64,000 bases of DNA from Rhabditophanes sp. KR3021 (lineage: Eukaryota; Nematoda; Chromadorea; Rhabditida; Alloionematidae), in contig CAUJLY010000002.1 in assembly GCA_963281155.1 (NCBI GenBank), forward strand, positions 3,534,001 to 3,598,000, written 5' to 3'. Below the pieces are notes generated by a model, which saw only the letters and a list, made by a program, of their open reading frames with translations, searched no databases and had not been told where the DNA came from. Positions 59,301 to 64,000 of this stretch are shown in pieces. Positions within the stretch are counted from its first letter, which is position 1; each line of letters begins with the position of its first letter. A program made the position numbers and the translations under genes.

Positions 59301-62237
59301 GAAAGCAAGATAGAATCATCTTGGAAGATATCAACGAAGAAAACATTGTTGAACCAGTGAACAATGATGATGAGATTGAGGAGGTACATGAGAGTTTAGA
59401 GGATTATATGGAACCTGATGAGGCTTGTTTTATTGAACGTGCATGTCAGCAAGATTTGAAGCAATTGCCAACGAACCTACTTTTGAAGAAAAGTGTCAGG
59501 ATAGATATGATTTTTATTCTGTCAGAAAACAACTACCTGAATGTGACCAGAAATTCAAAGATGGGTCAACAATGAAAATCGGTCAATTTGACGCAACGTT
59601 TAAAGACAAGAAACTGACTAAAAAACCACTCCTCTGCATCAACATTACTAAGAAGTACGTGTTCGACAATAAAGAGATAATTGCAGGTAATTTTTGTTCT
59701 ATTAATAACCTTTTATTATTTCAGACAACACGAAAGCGTGTTTCATTTGCCCAAACCCAAGTGCCTGAAACATTATGTGTCTAGGGTTGAGAAAAGGACT
59801 TATGGTGGATTTGGATACCTGAAGTTGCATGATGCAACTAAAACCTTCTTGGATGATTACAAAGTAAATGGAGTAAAGCTCGTATTTGATACGGAGGGAA
59901 GTTATCCTGGGCTACTTGGAGTTTCTAAAAGAAAATGATCATTTGCCTTCATTATCGGAAGCAATTTGCTTCTTGAAATCGATGGTGGTTACCACTTCAG
60001 ATCATCAGCCAAACAAAATGCTAAAACTAAATTTGAAAAACAGCAGCGATATGACCGAATGAAAAATAAGTATTGCCAAGACAATGGACTTCACTTGATC
60101 AGGATTTCTTACTTTAGAGCTGTTGATATTGAAACAATCTTAAAAGGTGGAATGCTGGGATTGGAAACGTTAAGAGCTTGACCAGATTTCATGGTAAAGG
60201 CTTGGAATATCAATAATATTTGTATCTTAATTTTTGTAATAATCTAATAAAACTTACATGTATCACAGAACACTTCTAGATTTTCTCGCGCTATTCGTGA
60301 TGACGGATGAATGCATAAAGTTCTACCAGCAAATAGTGTCTACAAATAAATAACGCAACAAATAAAAATAAATTCTTACCAATGGAGCCAAGGCACGCAT
60401 ATTTCGTTCAGTTTGTCCCGAATATACATGTAATGAATCTGTTAAAGAAACGTGATGTAATAATCTACATACTTCTTGAAGATGATCCGAATGAGTTTTA
60501 AATTTCTGTAAAAACTTTTCAACTCCATCGATATCTCCTGAAACAGAACATGCTTTGATCGAAGTTAAAATGGTATGATCTTCATTGGCTCTAAATACAT
60601 CTCCAACAACTCCAAGTGCCACAGTTTGCAATTGTTTTTTCAAATCTAATAGTCTTCTATGCAGACGTTCAACACTAACTTCTACATTTTCGCTAGTATT
60701 CACTCCACTTAGTTGCTCAACTTTCTCATCCAATTGATTTGTGGCAGGAGAAATCAAATTGCTCATTTCAAAACGGCATTCTTCTAAAAAGTCTAATATT
60801 TGTTCTCTTTGATGGTGAGGTGTACAGGCAGAATCTTAAAAAGTTAGTTAATATATTGGTTGAAGAGATGTTTGAGTTTAAGATGACTTCTGACAAACTA
60901 ATTACAATATTTTGTTCTCTTTTTAATTTTAATAAAAAATAAAACTCTCCACTTCTTTTTAATCCTAATAAATTTTGTTGTACTTACTAAAAAGAAAATT
61001 ATTAATTAAGATAAACTATAGCGATAGGTAATACCCGGTAAAATCCTGTGTCATTTCGCACAATTGATCTAGTGCTGATATCAATCTGTCTCTAATACCC
61101 ACATTAGCAGATCCGGTCAACCGAACCATTTCTAACATTTCAGTAAGTTGTTTAATTGCCACACTCGCTGTTAATTGTAAGCCAATATCTAATGGATCAT
61201 CTCCGCGAAAAGACAAAGGTGAAAAGTATCGGCTTGTATCATATTGCAAAGTTCCGTCAGTAACACATAAACCGATTAATTGGAGGCCTAAAATATTAAA
61301 TTAAATAAGTGTTAAGCATTGAAAATGTATATTTATTACCTAAACGTAAATAATGAAAAACACCGTCTCGGCAGTTTTTAGCAGATTGATCATCTGGGTG
61401 TCTTAATAAAGTTTTGGAAGCGGTCAGTAAAAGCATCGTCAATCTTTCCAAGCTAGTTCTTGCACAACCCATTTGAGCTTTTCTTTTTTCACTTTTTAAG
61501 TCGTTTTGCCGATCGCCTGATAATAAGAAAGATTAAATAGAAATCATATGATACGATGCAATACCTGATCTATGTGCCAAATCTACCATCTCCCCTCCGA
61601 ATTCGGTAAAAATTTTAACGAATTCCGTAAAGTTTGAACAACTTTCTAATTTTTTCAATGAAAAAACAATTTTATCTTCGGCCCTAAGGATATGTCTTAC
61701 TAATACTCTATCAGCTAGCAAAAGAACTCTCGTTACACTTGATAATAATTGTCTTGCGGCTTTTACCAAAATTGCTTTGTCAATAGGTACTCCATTATAT
61801 GAGGCATTGTCAACAAATATAGAGCCGTTTAAATTTGAGATAGATGAGCCAGCGCATCTGGCCTCCCGACAAGCATCGTACATTTCCGGTTGTATTTCAG
61901 GATTTTCATCTGAAATGGATTCTCCCACACTCACAAAACGTTCAATAGCAGCTTCTACGGCAGAACCCACTTTTAAGGCTGCTCTCATGGCTCTATCTGA
62001 TTTGGGTCTTCCATTTACAATTATGTTTTCTTTAAAGTTGACTAAGGCAGTTATCTGAAATAACAAATCAATTAGAAGTTCCAATACATTTTGAATCATC
62101 AACTATTACTACACTTTTAAACATACTTGAGTAACTAATGGCACTAATGTTTGCTCAATCGATTTTGTTTTAATTTCTAAATTTTGCGGATCATATGAAG
62201 GCTGCATCGAGGCAGACATTGGAATAGATGAGTCCAT
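56328..62237 (-). CDS. CTNNAL1: Alpha-catulin (vinculin/alpha-catenin superfamily)
   Basis: Cytoskeletal scaffold related to alpha-catenin and vinculin, linked to Rho signalling and ion-channel placement. Minus-strand exons: 62127-62237, 61565-62054, 61340-61516, 61036-61287, 60380-60834, 60258-60339, 58884-58916, 57922-57971 and 56328-57065, about 795 residues (human 734). Diagnostic blocks: KTKSIEQTLVPLVTQITALV, GSAVEAAIERFVSVGESI, LLLADRVLVRHIL, CRLLHHVSLTDSL, IHPSSRIARENLEVFC, EKQAYMSLPRPG, IAKVGLEMKLLTAEVD, SMSSMAYNMYLFTRGDGPLK. These follow catulin, not alpha-catenin. The join after 61036 needs one base fewer than a canonical GT donor allows, and the 33-base exon uses the second of two close AGs. 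The C-terminal tail is Ser/Arg/Thr rich. Two long introns contain antisense elements. Confidence 0.87.
57190..57921 (-). other. In-frame extension of a catulin exon: possible alternative terminal exon
   Basis: After the donor 'gga|gtaggt' at 57922 the catulin frame stays open for 243 more codons to a stop at 57190. The extension looks coding: a Cys/Ser-rich start (CLSSSCC, SCSCNASC), charged stretches and a four-fold 13-residue repeat (KPLRKELTENVAS and variants; 39-base units, about 57432-57585). If used, it ends the protein before the C-terminal vinculin-homology part. If not, it is an unusually open sense-strand intron or an independent nested gene. Confidence 0.45.
58440..58795 (+). repeat. 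Intronic element copy 10, antisense to catulin
   Basis: Open pieces DNVILVDGILNELMDIGKL and TTNSDSRKPSYGIVSLMF, then EVTKLLFQDIS, match the C-terminal domain of copy 5 (NSESGKASLDFVSSMN, EVAQLILKDFS). One stop lies between the pieces. It sits in the 912-base catulin intron. Confidence 0.48.
59151..59158 (+). promoter_or_regulatory. TATA box before the intronic endonuclease element
   Basis: TATAAAAG 44 bases before ATG 59195, the same octamer as the promoter at 4595. It suggests the element once had, or still has, its own transcription start. Confidence 0.4.
59195..60181 (+). pseudogene. Broken gene for a zinc-finger plus PD-(D/E)XK endonuclease protein
   Basis: Plus-strand remnant inside a catulin intron (host on the minus strand). 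Order: ATG with a basic start (MSKRKESR, stop soon after), an acidic stretch, a second frame from 59443 (RYDFYSVRKQLPE..), a Cys pair with CFICPNPKC..H, and a C-terminal nuclease-like domain: SYPGLLG, after a break LLEIDGGYHF, then QQRYDRMKNKYCQDNG and LIRISY. The EIDG..HF plus R..KN.YC...LIRI order is that of Vsr-like PD-(D/E)XK endonucleases common in phages, large DNA viruses and mobile elements. An intron-like segment (about 59689-59724, 'gtaattt..tttcag') lies inside. Stops and frame changes rule out an intact protein. Origin from a mobile element or virus is inference. Confidence 0.55.
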
Positions 62238-62598
62238 TTTGATAAAATACGGTCTCAAACTCTAGGATAAATAATAAAGAAATGGCAATACTTGAGATTC
62301 ATTCAGTATTAAGGCCTTAAATATTTCCTTTAAATCTTTGGCTTTTTGTCAATATTATTGTTCCACTTTTCAGTATTGCAACACTTTAAGCTTGAATATT
62401 GCCACAATTTTAAGTTATATTATCGCTCTTAACTGTGTTCTTCCGATTAAGCTTAGTGTTTGCCTTATTATAAGCTTTAAGTTAGTTGGCCAATTAATTT
62501 GATTGTTTTTACCAAATTCAAAATAACATTTGTATAGTTTTTACAATTTTCATTAACTATTTGCTGTTAGATGATGTTTGAATCTGTAAATATGTATA
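62238..62598. other. Catulin upstream region
   Basis: A+T-rich DNA upstream of the catulin start codon, with no recognised gene. An acceptor-like 'tttatcctag' lies 24 bases before ATG 62237. Confidence 0.4.
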
Positions 62599-62690
62599 GT
62601 TAGTTAAATTAATTTTAGTCAGTTAAATTAATTGTAGTCCGTTAAATTAATGGTAGTCAGTTAAATTATTTGTAGTTAGTTAATTTTGTG
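62599..62690. repeat. 19-base tandem repeat
   Basis: The unit 'gtcagttaaattaattgta' occurs about five times with a period of 19 and one or two changes per copy. It overlaps the last codons and 3' side of the minus-strand frame at 62666-63028. Confidence 0.6.
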
Positions 62691-63028
62691 TGTTTAGGAA
62701 TGTGAAATTTCAAAAGCTCGCGACAATGGCACATTAAAAAAAGTTTGATGATAGACTTAGAAAAGTAACTATTCTTTAGATAAAGCAAATATATAATTAC
62801 TAAGGAAAGCTTTTGGTGAGGTAAGTAGAGAGTCTTTAAGACCATTAAGTTATGATTAAGACCAGTAAATAATATATCAATATATTCGTGGAGCGCTGTC
62901 AGTTTATTAATAGATAGAAGATTGGCAAAGGACGCCTGTTTATCATTACAACACACACCAAACATAACATTGCATAGATAGGGTGAGGAAAAGAGTAAAT
63001 TTATTATGATAAGAAACATTGTTGCCAT
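62666..63028 (-). CDS. Possible secreted protein, 120 residues
   Basis: Minus-strand ATG frame starting MATMFLIIINLLFSSPYLC, a credible signal peptide, followed by about 100 residues with four more cysteines (GVCC.., CHC) and hydrophobic stretches. No homologue is recognised, no TATA box was seen, and the 3' end runs into a tandem repeat, so chance is a real alternative. Confidence 0.25.
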   Translation of the reverse strand: MATMFLIIINLLFSSPYLCNVMFGVCCNDKQASFANLLSINKLTALHEYIDILFTGLNHNLMVLKTLYLPHQKLSLVIIYLLYLKNSYFSKSIIKLFLMCHCRELLKFHIPKHTKLTNYK

Positions 63029-64000
63029 AAAATTGAAAAAACGCAAAAACACACCCTATCATCATAATCCGATTTTTGAAACAAGATATCTTTAATCATC
63101 ACAAAATTGGGCATTATCTCTCTTTCTTTATATTCAATTACATGAACTAATGGCAATTTACACATCCATTTATACTACCATTTACAATTAAAGTACAACG
63201 CAACAATAAACTATATGCAAAATATCTTTTCTAAATGAATACGCAAAAGATATTATTCTTATTATTTTTATATCATCCGTAACTTTCCTACCGTGATGTG
63301 TAAAAATTAATAATTAAATAAATATTAAAATGAAATTGAAATGTTTCAATACTCCAACCACAAACAATACAACAACCAATATAGTAAATAGTTAATAAGA
63401 ATAAGAATAGGTAATATTCTTGAGATTATGAAGTAAGAAGATGTATGCATAGAACTGGGTGGTACATATAGTTTAATGACAACAACTATGAATTGTTCTT
63501 CTAGTTTCTATTTTCTTACTTCCTATGCAAACAAAATTACGACTATTAGGTGCACATTTTGTAAGTTTTGTCAATTTCTTGCACATATCAATAAGTGAAT
63601 GCTTTTTTAATATTATACTAACAAACATAATCTTAATATAAATTCGATATAAAATTAATAAGATAACTTATTATATTAACTCTTAATATATCATATCAGC
63701 TTAATATAAATTCAATTTCAAACGCCATTTGCGCACAAGCATTTGCATAATATTTAGATAATATCCATAATATTTAATTAACAGATTTATCTAAAAATTA
63801 GGAGCAAGACGCATAGTCCTTGGCGATAGACAAATACTGGATGTAAAAGTCCAGGTGGTTCTTAAAGGAAGACCAAAATATAACAAAACAAATAAATATG
63901 CTTCTTTTTGCGAACAATATATCTGTTAGTTTTTAAAATGATATGATGTATTTTCTGTATGCGTGTCCATATTATTGTTAGTCTTAAACAACCAAAATGT
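63029..64000. other. Intergenic, no gene recognised
   Basis: A+T-rich DNA to the window edge. A short G+C-richer segment near 63800-63880 is open in one frame but too short to assign. Confidence 0.38.

Noticed and set aside
1..64000. CRISPR arrays, bacterial operons, tRNA genes
   Set aside because: No direct-repeat/spacer pattern, no ribosome-binding-site spacing, and no T-arm 'GTTCRANNC' with flanking cloverleaf was found; the DNA is eukaryotic with introns.

Overview
The window reads as nuclear DNA of an invertebrate animal. It is strongly A+T rich, its genes are split by very short introns (mostly about 38-55 bases with GT/GC..AG ends), and it carries metazoan genes: a laminin alpha chain, alpha-catulin, a doublecortin-like kinase, a CED-6/GULP adaptor, a REEP protein and a polypeptide GalNAc-transferase. 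A compact, reduced animal genome such as that of an orthonectid would fit. That placement is inference only; nothing in the window names the species.

Layout. 183-302 is a 5S rRNA gene. 1125-3917 (+) is a TTF2/lodestar-type SNF2 ATPase. 4.6-5.5 kb holds a complete small secreted-peptide gene and a broken cysteine-rich one. 6.0-8.0 kb (+) is a membrane-anchored carboxylesterase. 9.1-9.7 kb (-) is a divergent SKP1, followed by an orphan secreted protein (+). 11.5-15.0 kb (-) is a GALNT with three alternative lectin exons. 15.0-19.0 kb is gene-poor with one G+C-rich island. 19.0-21.5 kb (-) is ABCE1. 22.6-25.2 kb (+) is a DCLK kinase. 26.1-26.8 kb (-) is an SR splicing factor. 27.9-43.7 kb (-) is a complete 16-exon laminin alpha of the LAMA1/2 type. 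45.1-46.1 kb (+) is SPT3, 46.2-47.5 kb (+) CED-6/GULP, 49.3-51.7 kb (+) REEP, 53.1-55.6 kb (-) aminoacylase-1 and 56.3-62.2 kb (-) alpha-catulin.

The most unusual content sits inside introns. Short introns contain nothing, but most introns longer than about 300 bases carry a decayed copy of one unrecognised protein-coding family. Its marks are a Cys/His finger, a 'YLFLD' block and a C-terminal domain with an 'ENLEYIL..GK' core. I count about ten copies in five host genes, all antisense to the host transcript. One further intron holds a different element with a zinc-finger-like segment and a PD-(D/E)XK (Vsr-like) endonuclease. In GALNT, three consecutive phase-0 exons encode alternative versions of the same lectin repeat, two of them only 19 bases apart, which implies mutually exclusive splicing. 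Several start codons lie 4-8 bases after a strong splice acceptor, compatible with trans-splicing or 5'UTR introns.

The conserved genes serve general cell functions and show no operon-like grouping. Exon joins were derived by eye from splice signals and reading phase. A few joins miss by a single base, which may be assembly error or real damage.
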